Assembly (NCBI RefSeq): GCF_001431405.1
Contig: NZ_LDJL01000006.1
Span: 23,177 to 87,176 of the forward strand
DNA: 64,000 bases
DNA from: Pseudoxanthomonas dokdonensis
GTDB lineage: Bacteria > Pseudomonadota > Gammaproteobacteria > Xanthomonadales > Xanthomonadaceae
Reading direction: 5' to 3'
A model generated the notes under the pieces. It was not told the origin of the DNA. It saw only the letters and a list, made by a program, of their open reading frames with translations, and ran no database searches. Below are positions 35,393-43,994 of this stretch, piece by piece; position 1 is the stretch's first letter, and each line of letters starts with the position of its first letter. Made by a program: the position numbers and the translations under genes.

Positions 35393-36121
35393 ATGACCTC
35401 ACAACACCCCACCATCGGCGGACTGCTGCGTGCGCTGCGCGCCCGCAAGGGCTGGACGCTCAAGCAGATGAGCCAGCATTCCGGCATTCCGCTGTCGACG
35501 CTGTCCAAGGTCGAGCATGATCGCCTGACCCTGACCTACGACAAGCTGCTGCAACTGGCCCAGCGCCTCAACCTGCGCATGTCGGAACTGTTCGCCGAGC
35601 AGGACGATACCCCCGAGCCGGCGGTCACCGCCCGCCGCAGCATCGGCCGCATCGAAGACGCCATCCGCGTCAACACGCCCAATTACGACTATTACTACCT
35701 GTGCCCGGAGCTGCGCCGCAAGCGCATGATCCCGGTGTTGACCCGGGTCCGGGCCAAGACCATCGCCGAATTCGGCGAACTGGTCCACCACTCCGGCGAG
35801 GAATACATCCACGTGCTCGAGGGCCGTGCCGAGGTCCACACCGAGTTCTATGACCCGATCATCCTGGAAGCCGGGCAGTCGGTGTACATCGATTCCAACA
35901 TGGGCCACGCCTACATCGCCGCCGAAGGCTGCGAGGAAGTGCTGCTGCTGGGCGTGTGCTCGAGCACCGATGAACACCTGCTGGAGTCGTTGATGACCCT
36001 GCATGGCGACGAGCTGGCCGCGCAGCAACCGCCATCGACCGCCAGGCAAGCCGCTGGCGAGGCGGTGTCCAGGCCCAGGGCCGTGCGCAAGACGCCGGCC
36101 AGCACCCGCAGGAAAGCCTGA
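35393..36121 (+). CDS. XRE-family regulator with C-terminal cupin domain
   Basis: A 242-residue regulator: helix-turn-helix at residues about 8-62 (LLRALRARKGWTLKQMSQHS...LSTLSKVEHDRLTLTYDKL) and a cupin sensor at about 120-195 (HHSGEEYIHVLEGRAEVH, LEAGQSVYIDSNMGHAYI), then an Arg/Lys/Pro-rich tail. Regulators of this plan often control amino-acid, polyamine or peptide catabolism. It is divergent from operon B, the natural target; the operator repeats at 28988 and 35216 are candidate sites. A GGAG lies about nine bases before the ATG. Confidence 0.87.
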   Translation: MTSQHPTIGGLLRALRARKGWTLKQMSQHSGIPLSTLSKVEHDRLTLTYDKLLQLAQRLNLRMSELFAEQDDTPEPAVTARRSIGRIEDAIRVNTPNYDYYYLCPELRRKRMIPVLTRVRAKTIAEFGELVHHSGEEYIHVLEGRAEVHTEFYDPIILEAGQSVYIDSNMGHAYIAAEGCEEVLLLGVCSSTDEHLLESLMTLHGDELAAQQPPSTARQAAGEAVSRPRAVRKTPASTRRKA

Positions 36122-36304
36122 GCCGCACCGCCGGCAGACAGGCCGCGCCGCCGTACCCGCGGCGGTGCGTGGCAGGCCACCGCCTCCACGCGCCTGCGAT
36201 GAACACAGCGGGACCGGCACGCGCACGTTACGATGTGGAACTCCCCACGCCGTCCGTTGTCGATTGCCGATGCAAGCCCGTCCCCCCCACCTACCGCCGG
36301 CGGC

Positions 36305-37171
36305 ATGAGCCAACATCCAGTCGTTCCGGAAGCCCGGCCCGAACCCAGAATCGAACGCCTGCAGCGCTGGTTTGCCGCGCTTTGCAGCGCCCTGCTGCAC
36401 CTGCTGATGCTGCTGATCCTGCTGCATTCGTCGCCGCCGATTGTCAGCTCGCCACAAAGCGCCGCCGGCGGCAGCCGCACCCAGGTGCGCTTCATCGGCC
36501 AGCCGGGCCAGACCCGGCAGCCAGCGCCGGAACCGATCAAGAAGCCCAAGCCATTGGCCAACAAGAAGCCGGCCAAACCGGCACGCGCGGCCTCGCGCCT
36601 GCAATCCACCCTGGTCGACCGCGCCGACCAGCCGATACCGCCGGTCCAGCAACAGGCCACGCCACAACCGCAGCCGACAGCGCCGAGCGCTGAACCGGCA
36701 CCCAGCCCGGCACAACAGCCGAGCGATCCACCGCCGCCTTCGCAAAGCCGCCGCCCCGAGCTGTGGACCGGACAACCGCCGGGCATGCTGCCCAGGGAGA
36801 CCGCGCCGGAAAATGCCGGCCTGTCCGCCAGCCCGGCGGTGCGCAACGGTCGCGGCCGCGACATCAGCGCCTCCGGCCCGAGCATGGAGCTGGGCGGCTA
36901 CCTGGTCTATTACGAAGTACTGAGCGACGACAAATTACGTGCCTGGGCCGATGCCGGCATCAAGGAACTGTCCATCCCCCTGCCCGGCACCCGCTACTAC
37001 ATGGTCTGCGACATCCAGATCGCCATCAAGCGCGGCTCCGGCAAATGCCGCTCGGTCGATCCCGGTTCGCCGGAAATGGATGCCATCGGCGATGCCCGCA
37101 AAGTGGTGACCATGCAGCGCGTCTACAAACAGGGCGAACTGGTCTGGAGCGGGCCGGGGCCGTATCGCTGA
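36305..37171 (+). CDS. Proline-rich membrane-anchored protein, TonB-like layout
   Basis: A 288-residue protein of unknown function. A single helix near the N-terminus (FAALCSALLHLLMLLILLH) is followed by a long Pro/Gln/Lys-rich region (residues about 65-165) and a C-terminal folded part (LGGYLVYYEVLSDDKLRAWA...YYMVCDIQIAIKRGSGKC...VVTMQRVYKQGELVWSGPG) that I cannot assign. The plan parallels the protein at 7361-7996. The start is uncertain: an in-frame ATG at 36233 would add 24 residues. It is convergent with the sensor-kinase gene. Confidence 0.6.
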   Translation: MSQHPVVPEARPEPRIERLQRWFAALCSALLHLLMLLILLHSSPPIVSSPQSAAGGSRTQVRFIGQPGQTRQPAPEPIKKPKPLANKKPAKPARAASRLQSTLVDRADQPIPPVQQQATPQPQPTAPSAEPAPSPAQQPSDPPPPSQSRRPELWTGQPPGMLPRETAPENAGLSASPAVRNGRGRDISASGPSMELGGYLVYYEVLSDDKLRAWADAGIKELSIPLPGTRYYMVCDIQIAIKRGSGKCRSVDPGSPEMDAIGDARKVVTMQRVYKQGELVWSGPGPYR

Positions 37172-37222
37172 AGCGTGCCTGGCTCAAGCAGCCCGCACGA
37201 GGTTGGGCACTGCGGATCCGGA

Positions 37223-38602
37223 TCAACCATCATCGCGGCCTTTGAGCCGTCGAGCCGCGCCAGCATGGCCTGGCCACAGGATTGTCACCAGCAGCCCGCC
37301 AAACGTCGATTGACCCAGTTCCAGACTTCCCTGCGTCGCGGTGATCAGGTCTCCGGCTATGGCCAGTCCCAGGCCCGTGCCGTGTCCCGACTCATCCAGC
37401 CGGCCGCCGCGCATCAACGCCTGCTGCATCGAGCCATCGGCGATGCCCGGACCGTCGTCCTCGATCCGGATTGCGGTCCAACCGGGCCCGGCGCTGGCGC
37501 TGACGCTGATCTGGCGCTTGGCATAGCGCACGGCATTCTCAAGCAGCGCGCCGATGATTTCTGACAACGTGTCGACCGGCACTGCCAACACCAGACTCGC
37601 GGGCACCTCGACGGTGAATGCGATACGACTACCGCTCTCCGTGCGTTCGAGTACCGCGATCAGGTTCTCCACCACCCGCCGCAGCGCCGATACGCCCAGC
37701 GGCATGTTGGCCGCCGCCGCGACGCGTGCGCGCGCAAGTTCGGCATCGACGGTGGCCTGGATCGCGGCAACGGCGCGGTCCATTCCGTCGGCCGCATCAA
37801 TCGCACCTGCGGCTCGCGCACGTCGGCTCTGGGCCGCCATCGCCGCCAGCGGCGTCTTCAAGCCATGTGCCAGATCGCCAGCACGTCGCCGGGCGACCTG
37901 CAGATCGCGCTCACGTACGTCGGCCAGCGCATTGATGGCGTCGGTCAGCGGCTGGATTTCGCGCAGGCCTGACGACGGCAATCGCGACCCGGCGTTTTCC
38001 TGCAGGCCGGAGAGGTCGCCGCGGATGCGCCGCAACGGCCGCAGGCCCAGGCTTACCTGTCCCCAGGCCGCCGCCGACAACACCAGCCACAGCAACACCA
38101 GAAAAAGTCCAAGCTCACGTCCAAACTCGGTGCGGGCCATCTCCAGCGGTTGCACGTCCTGGGCCAACTGGATCACGACGGCGCGATTACGCTCCAGTAC
38201 CAAGCGACGCTCAAGCCCCATCAATGACTGGCCAAGCGGGCCCACCATCTCGATGACGCGCCAGGTGTCGATGGGCGCCCGTGTCGGTACCGGCAAGGCG
38301 GTATCCCACAGCGAACGCGAACGCAGCACGCCCTGCGCCGTCGATATCTGCCAGTAATAGCCCCCCCCGGGCTTCTGCAACCTCGGGTCACTGAGTTCCC
38401 GCTCCAGTGCTGGCCTGCCCTGTTCATCCAAAGACAGCGCCGCCACCAGCGCCAGGCCGTCGCGGCTCAACTCTGATTGCAGGCGGCGCTCCAGATGGCG
38501 CTGGAACAACAACGTCATGAACAACCATGACAGCACCAACGCTACCAGTACGGCGGCGGCAGCCGCCAGCAACAGGCGCCAGCGCAGTGATCGCGTGATC
38601 AA
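37223..38602 (-). CDS. Membrane sensor histidine kinase (PhoQ-like)
   Basis: A 459-residue kinase with two membrane helices (residues about 9-32 and 164-185) around a periplasmic sensor of about 130 residues, a HAMP-like linker, His246 in DLAHGLKTPLAAMA and an ATPase domain (LLENAVRYA, EDDGPGIAD, GTGLGLAIAGDL). The DLxHxLKTPLA motif is the PhoQ-type H box. Its start overlaps the response-regulator stop (ATGA). Operon: PepSY protein, response regulator, kinase. The signal may be a divalent cation or an envelope cue, by analogy with PhoQ. Confidence 0.88.
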   Translation of the reverse strand: MITRSLRWRLLLAAAAAVLVALVLSWLFMTLLFQRHLERRLQSELSRDGLALVAALSLDEQGRPALERELSDPRLQKPGGGYYWQISTAQGVLRSRSLWDTALPVPTRAPIDTWRVIEMVGPLGQSLMGLERRLVLERNRAVVIQLAQDVQPLEMARTEFGRELGLFLVLLWLVLSAAAWGQVSLGLRPLRRIRGDLSGLQENAGSRLPSSGLREIQPLTDAINALADVRERDLQVARRRAGDLAHGLKTPLAAMAAQSRRARAAGAIDAADGMDRAVAAIQATVDAELARARVAAAANMPLGVSALRRVVENLIAVLERTESGSRIAFTVEVPASLVLAVPVDTLSEIIGALLENAVRYAKRQISVSASAGPGWTAIRIEDDGPGIADGSMQQALMRGGRLDESGHGTGLGLAIAGDLITATQGSLELGQSTFGGLLVTILWPGHAGAARRLKGRDDG

Positions 38603-39261
38603 TCCGACACCATTAGCAAATAACCGAAGCCGCGCCGCGTCACGATCAAATCCGCGCCGAACTTGCGTCGTAGACGCGCCACGATGGCTTCGATGGCATT
38701 GGCATCGCCACTGTCCGTGGCGCCATACAGGTGCTCGGCCAGTTCACCGGCGGTGACCGCGCGTCCCGGCTGGTGAGCCAGATAATCAAGCAGCCGGTAC
38801 TCCAGGGGGGACAGCCGGGCCGGTGCACCGGCATAAGTGGCCGACATGCGCATGGTATCCAGTCGCAGTTGCCCAATCTCCACCACATTGCTCACCCGTC
38901 CCGCGCTGCGCCGCACCAGGCCGCGCACGCGCGCAATCAATTCTCCCATCTGGAACGGCTTGGCAATGTAGTCATCGGCGCCAGCTTCGATTCCCTCGAC
39001 CTTCTCAGTCCAGTCACCGCGTGCTGACACCACAATCACCGGAAATGACCTGCCCGCATCACGCCAACGACGCAGGACACTGAGCCCATCAAGCTGCGGA
39101 AGGCCAAGATCGAGGATGGCAGCGTCGTAGTCTTCGACATCTCCCTGGTACCACGCAGTTTTTCCATCACCAACCGCATCGACGTTGAAACCAGCGACCT
39201 CCAGCGCCCGCGCCAGATCGTTGCGGATATCGGGATCATCTTCAACGACAAGGCAACGCAT
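38599..39261 (-). CDS. OmpR/PhoP-type response regulator
   Basis: A 220-residue two-domain regulator: receiver with Asp51 in AAILDLGLPQLDG and Lys in YIAKPFQMGEL, and a winged-helix C-terminal domain (LSPLEYRLLDYLAHQPGRAV, VARLRRKFGADLIVTRRGFGY). It is co-transcribed between the PepSY gene (1-bp overlap, TGATG) and the kinase gene (4-bp overlap). Likely targets include its own operon and the divergent TonB receptor gene, whose shared control region contains CTGACA direct repeats at an 11-bp period, typical for this family. Confidence 0.9.
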   Translation of the reverse strand: MRCLVVEDDPDIRNDLARALEVAGFNVDAVGDGKTAWYQGDVEDYDAAILDLGLPQLDGLSVLRRWRDAGRSFPVIVVSARGDWTEKVEGIEAGADDYIAKPFQMGELIARVRGLVRRSAGRVSNVVEIGQLRLDTMRMSATYAGAPARLSPLEYRLLDYLAHQPGRAVTAGELAEHLYGATDSGDANAIEAIVARLRRKFGADLIVTRRGFGYLLMVSD

Positions 39262-39587
39262 CAATCGTCCTTGATTTTTATCAGCGCACCGTTGCGTGCA
39301 TTTAAGGTGACTTTCTTCAGGCGCCCGGTCGAAGTCAGTACCTTGACCTTGTACTCCCAGCCGCTGTCCTCGCGCTCTAGCTCCACTTCAATGATGTCGC
39401 CGGCGACATGCCGCTGGGCCATATCCAGTATTTCCGGCAAAGGCAGGATTTCACCGCGACGTAATAGCTCACGTGCCTCCACGTGATCATCCTTGTCGGC
39501 CAGTGCCACTGACACGGGCAACACGGTCACGGCAAGGACAAGTGCCAGCGTGGCGAATGGGCGGTACTTGCGTGGGAATCTGTTCAT
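39261..39587 (-). CDS. PepSY-domain periplasmic protein
   Basis: A 108-residue exported protein with a signal peptide (ATLALVLAVTVLPVSVALAD) and one PepSY domain (LPLPEILDMAQRHVAGDIIEVELE...YKVKVLTSTGRLKKVTLNARNGALI). Small PepSY proteins encoded with PhoPQ-type systems are thought to modulate sensing in the periplasm. The ATG at 39587 is chosen over a frame starting 11 codons earlier. It is the first gene of the three-gene two-component operon. Confidence 0.85.
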   Translation of the reverse strand: MNRFPRKYRPFATLALVLAVTVLPVSVALADKDDHVEARELLRRGEILPLPEILDMAQRHVAGDIIEVELEREDSGWEYKVKVLTSTGRLKKVTLNARNGALIKIKDD

Positions 39588-39610
39588 GGCTCCAGCATGC
39601 AAAGGCGTAG

Positions 39611-39649
39611 CTGACAACAACCTGACACCCCCTGCCTGCGGCCTGTCAG
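39611..39649. promoter_or_regulatory. CTGACA direct repeats in the divergent control region
   Basis: CTGACA at 39611-39616 and again at 39622-39627 (11-bp period), with an inverted copy TGTCAG at 39644-39649. Two direct half-sites one helical turn apart are the usual binding pattern of OmpR/PhoB-type regulators. They lie between the PepSY gene and the TonB receptor gene. Confidence 0.45.
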
Positions 39650-39695
39650 CGCCGAGGGTGCAACCTCACTGCATGGCCCAGGGGAGCACCACCGC

Positions 39696-41747
39696 ATGAT
39701 TCGAAATATCGCATGTTCCGCGCTGTCGGTGGCTGTTCTTGGCAGCCTGCTGACGATGCCACCGGCATATGCCCAGGACATTCCTGCCACCACCGCCGCC
39801 ACCGAATCCTATCCCGCCAGCTATTTCAGCAGCGCCGCTCCCAAGGATGCATATGACATGGTATCCCGGCTACCGGGCTTCAGCATCATCGAAGCCGATG
39901 CCGACGTGCGGGGCTATGCAGCCGCGCTGGGCAATGTCCTCATCGATGGCGCGCGCCCTGCCAGCAAGCGCGAGGATATCGGCAGCCTGCTGAAGCGCAT
40001 TCCCGCGAGTACGGTGGAGCGCGTCGAGCTGATTCGAAGTGGTGCCCCTGGTGTGGACATGGGTGGATACGCGCTGCTGGCCAATGTCGTCCCCCATCGC
40101 AAGGCCAGTGTGGAGTCCGCGTTTGAAGCTGGTGCGGTCACTGCCACCGATGGCTGGGCCGCACCGGCACTGCAATGGGAATACGGGCGCCGTGCCGATG
40201 ACAGTGCACTGGAATTCAGCGTGAAGCTGCAACCGGAACTGGATGATGACACCGGTCGCGGCACCATCCGGATAGACCAGCCATCGAACTCCGCGACCCG
40301 ATTGCAGCAATGGGATACCCGCACCGTCAAGGACGACGCTGAGGCCAACGCCAGTTGGCGGCGTCCGCTTGCAGGCGGTCGCCTGACAGTGACCGCGGCC
40401 CTGCGTGGCGAACAGGTGCGCGCCGACAGCCGCATGTGGTCGTCCACCGCCAGCGATGACGACGAACGGATCAGGGAACGCGAAGACAGCCATGAAGCGG
40501 AGCTGGGAGCGCGCTTCGTGCGCTCTCTCGGCAACAATACGACGTTAGAGCTGGTTGCTCTGCAGCAACTGGGCTGGCTGGAAGAGCGGGAACATTCGCT
40601 GGAGGGCGACGATACCGAACGCTTCGCGAAAAGCAACGACAGCGGCGAAAGCATAGGCCGGATGGAACTGACCCATCTGCGTTCCGCAAGCCTGTCATTC
40701 AATGCGTCGCTGGAAGGGGCATTCAATTTCCTGGCCAGCGACAGTCGACTGGATGAAAATGGCACGCCGACCTATCTGCCGGGTTCGCGTACCCGTGTGG
40801 AAGAGAAACGCGCGGAATTCGCGCTGGGCACCACCTGGGTACCACGTCCGGACTTGAGCCTGGATGCAGGACTTACACTGGAGACATCCTATATCGCGCA
40901 AACTGGCGATATCCAGCTGAGGCGTTCGTTTCGCTACCCCAAACCACGCTTGGCGCTGCGTTGGGATATGGATGGCAACGATCAGTTTCGCGCGTCGCTG
41001 GCACGCGAAGTCGGCCAGCTCGATTTCGAGGATTTCGCCGCGTCCGCCTCGCTGGATTCGGATTCGGTCAGCGCAGGCAACGCACAACTGCAACCGGACA
41101 AGACCTGGCAACTTGCCGCAGCGTGGGAACATACTTTCGCCAATGATGGTGCACTTACCCTGGGCTTGAGCCATGACTGGATCACGGACGTGGTCGATCG
41201 GGTACTGGTGAGCAGTGACGATGGCGGCTTTGACGCCCCCGGCAATATCGGCAGCGGTACACGCGACACCTTCAGCCTCGATTACTCAACCCCGTTGGAG
41301 GGGATTGGCCTGGTGGGTGGGCGAATCCGTTCCGCGTTGTTGTGGCGCAACAGCCGGGTGACCGACCCGGTGACCGGCAATGAGCGCGCTATTTCGGAGG
41401 AAAAGCCATTCGAAGGTGAAATCGAAATCAGCCAGGACCTCGCCGAGCGCGGGTTCAGCTGGGGCTTGTTGATAGAACACATTGGCGAACGAAAGACCAA
41501 GTATCGCTTCGACGAAATCAAGCGTGAAGCAGAAGGCGCAGGCTGGACTCTTTATGCAGAGCAGCGCCTGGGCCAGCGCTGGCGGATGAGGGCCGAGGCC
41601 ACCGATCTTTTCGGCCGTGACTTCAGTGAAAGTCGGGAAAAATATGATGGTCCAAGGGATCGGCAACCGGTCGACGAAATTGAACTTCGACAGCGTCGCA
41701 CGCCAGGCTACGTCAGCCTGGCGTTCCGTCGTGATATGGGCGGCTAG
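39696..41747 (+). CDS. Short TonB-dependent receptor-like protein
   Basis: A 683-residue outer-membrane receptor with signal peptide (VLGSLLTMPPAYAQDI), plug domain (DAYDMVSRLPGFSIIEADADVRGY, VLIDGARPASKREDIGSLL, VERVELIRSGAPGVDMGGY) and barrel. It lacks an obvious TonB box and ends VSLAFRRDMGG, not the usual terminal Phe. It is divergent from the PepSY two-component operon and converges on phoD with a 35-bp 3' overlap. Its cargo is unknown; the adjacent island suggests a phosphorylated or metal-chelating compound. Confidence 0.8.
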   Translation: MIRNIACSALSVAVLGSLLTMPPAYAQDIPATTAATESYPASYFSSAAPKDAYDMVSRLPGFSIIEADADVRGYAAALGNVLIDGARPASKREDIGSLLKRIPASTVERVELIRSGAPGVDMGGYALLANVVPHRKASVESAFEAGAVTATDGWAAPALQWEYGRRADDSALEFSVKLQPELDDDTGRGTIRIDQPSNSATRLQQWDTRTVKDDAEANASWRRPLAGGRLTVTAALRGEQVRADSRMWSSTASDDDERIREREDSHEAELGARFVRSLGNNTTLELVALQQLGWLEEREHSLEGDDTERFAKSNDSGESIGRMELTHLRSASLSFNASLEGAFNFLASDSRLDENGTPTYLPGSRTRVEEKRAEFALGTTWVPRPDLSLDAGLTLETSYIAQTGDIQLRRSFRYPKPRLALRWDMDGNDQFRASLAREVGQLDFEDFAASASLDSDSVSAGNAQLQPDKTWQLAAAWEHTFANDGALTLGLSHDWITDVVDRVLVSSDDGGFDAPGNIGSGTRDTFSLDYSTPLEGIGLVGGRIRSALLWRNSRVTDPVTGNERAISEEKPFEGEIEISQDLAERGFSWGLLIEHIGERKTKYRFDEIKREAEGAGWTLYAEQRLGQRWRMRAEATDLFGRDFSESREKYDGPRDRQPVDEIELRQRRTPGYVSLAFRRDMGG

Positions 41748-43176
41748 GCCAACCCGATGGCATGTCCTGGCCATAGTAGCCCCCGCCATCGCGGAAGCGC
41801 TGCAGGCGCCTTAGTTCCTCGGGATCGGACTTTTCCTGCCAGGTGCTGGCACCGTTGCGCAGATCCCCTGGCGTCAGCACCAGGGGTTCCCATACCGCCT
41901 CACCCATCACGTCGTGCAACGTGTAGCGCAACGTCGGTGTATCCGCGTCCATGTCGAAGTGCAGGAGGCCCACGTTGACCGAGCGCGTCCAGGTATCGCG
42001 CACCCGCACCTCCGGAACCTGGCGCAGGTTCTTGTTGGCCGGCATCTGTGCCAGCGGTGACGAGCAGAAATCATAGATGTCATAGCCACCCGCCTGCGAA
42101 CGCGGAATGCAGTTGAGTTCACCCATGTGTGAGTCACCGGAGATGCAGACGACACCGCCGATGTCCTCGTCGCGGATGAAGTCGAACAGCTCGTTGCGTT
42201 CGGTCAGGTAGACGCCCCACGAGTCGCCGCCTTTCTCGTTCTCCGCGGAAGACCAGCCGCCTCCGATGGCCAAGACCTTGAACGGTGTGCGACTGGCTTT
42301 GAGCTCGCGCTTGAGCCAGGCTTTCTGGCGTGCGCCCAGCATCGTCTTGTTGGCGTCGTCAACCTTGTCGGTCGGGTCGCGATGGTAACGGCCATCAAGC
42401 ACGAAGAAGTCGACGCCACCATAATGCTGCTTGAAATACACGCCGGGATTGTCGCTTTCGCCATATCCGGGATTGGCCCAGAACTGCTTGAAGATACGCA
42501 ATGCATCGGCTTTGTACGGGCTGCGTCCATCGGAGTCGTTGTAGCCGAAATCGTGGTCATCCCAGGTTGCCAGTTGCGGCGTCGCACGCAGCAGAGGCTC
42601 CAGTCGTTCAACCGTGCGACCGCGTCCGTACAGATCGACCAGCGCGCCCTCTTGGTCGCTGTCGGCATAGATGTTGTCGCCCAGCCACAGGAACATGTCC
42701 GGCTCCAACGCACGCACCGCGTTCCAGATACGCTGCTCAGGATCGAACTGGATGCGGCAACAGGAGCCAAACGCCACCCGGAAGCCAGCATTGCCAGCGG
42801 GCGCGGTGCGGGTCCGGTGCGGCAGATACTGGAAGCGGTCGCTCTGACCCGCGTACTTGAGCCGGTACCAGTACGTGGTATCCGGTTTCAGGCCTTCGGC
42901 ACGCAATACCACGCAGCCATTGTTGGCCGCGTCGGCGACGGCGCTCGAACCTTTGAAGACCTTATTGAACTCGCGATCCTCCGAGTACTCCAGGCTCACT
43001 TCGAACGCGCCACTGGCCCGTACCCAGATGCAGAAATGACCAGGTCCCGGCGCACCTACCATCGGCCCCTGCAAGGCACGCGGATAGCCGAGCACCTCGG
43101 CGATCGCACGTGGCATCAACGCCAGAAAGCCTGCGATGCCGGCACCGCGCAGGAAACCACGTCGCCCGGCCCTCAT
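41713..43176 (-). CDS. phoD: PhoD-type alkaline phosphatase/phosphodiesterase, Tat-exported
   Basis: A 487-residue metallophosphatase of the PhoD family. The N-terminus carries a twin-arginine signal (RRGFLRGAGIAGFLAL), then a fibronectin-like N-domain (WVRASGAFEVSLEYSED) and the catalytic domain with FGSCCRIQF, WLGDNIYADSD, ATWDDHDFGYND and CISGDSHMGEL, which bind Fe/Ca. It is the last gene of the long iol operon; its start overlaps the IMPase stop (ATGA). It probably strips phosphate from phosphoesters in the periplasm. Inositol phosphates are the contextual candidate, nucleotides or phospholipids the alternatives. Confidence 0.9.
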   Translation of the reverse strand: MRAGRRGFLRGAGIAGFLALMPRAIAEVLGYPRALQGPMVGAPGPGHFCIWVRASGAFEVSLEYSEDREFNKVFKGSSAVADAANNGCVVLRAEGLKPDTTYWYRLKYAGQSDRFQYLPHRTRTAPAGNAGFRVAFGSCCRIQFDPEQRIWNAVRALEPDMFLWLGDNIYADSDQEGALVDLYGRGRTVERLEPLLRATPQLATWDDHDFGYNDSDGRSPYKADALRIFKQFWANPGYGESDNPGVYFKQHYGGVDFFVLDGRYHRDPTDKVDDANKTMLGARQKAWLKRELKASRTPFKVLAIGGGWSSAENEKGGDSWGVYLTERNELFDFIRDEDIGGVVCISGDSHMGELNCIPRSQAGGYDIYDFCSSPLAQMPANKNLRQVPEVRVRDTWTRSVNVGLLHFDMDADTPTLRYTLHDVMGEAVWEPLVLTPGDLRNGASTWQEKSDPEELRRLQRFRDGGGYYGQDMPSGWPSRPYHDGTPG

Positions 43177-43985
43177 GCACCCACCTCGTTACTGGCCTGC
43201 TGCAATTGCGCCATCAACAATCCGTGGATTGCGCCATTCGAAACACACACGTTGTTGCCGTAAAGGTCCAGCGCGCGCCCGTCCGCCGATGTCGCCACGC
43301 CGCCGGCTTCCTTCACCAGGATTACGCCCGGCGCCATGTCCCATGCATTCAGGGCGCGCTCCCAGTAGGCGTCCCAACGGCCCGCCGCGACCCAGGCCAT
43401 GTCGACCGCGCAAGCGCCGGTGCGGCGGATGCCGGCGACCTGGCCGCTCAACAATGCCATCTCGCGGGCGAACAGCGGATGATCCGGCTTGCCGGCGAAC
43501 GGAATGCCGCACGCCAGCACCGACTCGACCAGCGTGGCACGTGAAGACACCCGTAACCGCCCGCCGTTCAACCAGCAGCCCTTGCCCAGCTCGGCAACGT
43601 ACAACTCATCCAGCATCGGAAGGTAGGTCACGCCAGCGATGACCTGACCCTCGCGTGCCAGAGCGACGTTGACGCCCCACAGTGGACAACCAAACAGGAA
43701 GTTGGTGGTGCCATCGAGCGGGTCGACAATCCAGCTGTTGGCGTCATCGCCGCCGATGGAAGCCCCCCCTTCCTCACCCAGGAAGCTGTAACCCGGGCGT
43801 GTTTTCTCCAGCACCCGTCGTACGCAGCGCTCGGCTTCCTCGTCAGCGATCGAGACCAGGTCGGCCGGGCCGCTCTTGGCCCGGACGCCGAGCGCGGAAA
43901 GTTGTCCGAAATGCCGGCGCAGGCCAGCCCCGGCGGTTTTCGCCGCTTCGATCATCGCGGCCAGTTCAGGGGAAGCTGTGATCAC
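43173..43985 (-). CDS. Inositol-monophosphatase-family phosphatase
   Basis: A 270-residue Mg2+-dependent enzyme. All IMPase motifs are present: FLGEEGG (Glu71-Glu72), WIVDPLDGTTNF (Asp88, Asp91) and NAWDMAPGVILVKEAGG. The family includes SuhB, CysQ and histidinol phosphatases, so the exact substrate is not certain from sequence, but the position between an organophosphate transporter gene and phoD in an inositol operon favours myo-inositol phosphate. It is cytosolic (no signal peptide). It overlaps phoD by 4 bp and follows the transporter gene by 9 bp. Confidence 0.88.
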   Translation of the reverse strand: MITASPELAAMIEAAKTAGAGLRRHFGQLSALGVRAKSGPADLVSIADEEAERCVRRVLEKTRPGYSFLGEEGGASIGGDDANSWIVDPLDGTTNFLFGCPLWGVNVALAREGQVIAGVTYLPMLDELYVAELGKGCWLNGGRLRVSSRATLVESVLACGIPFAGKPDHPLFAREMALLSGQVAGIRRTGACAVDMAWVAAGRWDAYWERALNAWDMAPGVILVKEAGGVATSADGRALDLYGNNVCVSNGAIHGLLMAQLQQASNEVGA

Positions 43986-43994
43986 TATGCAACC

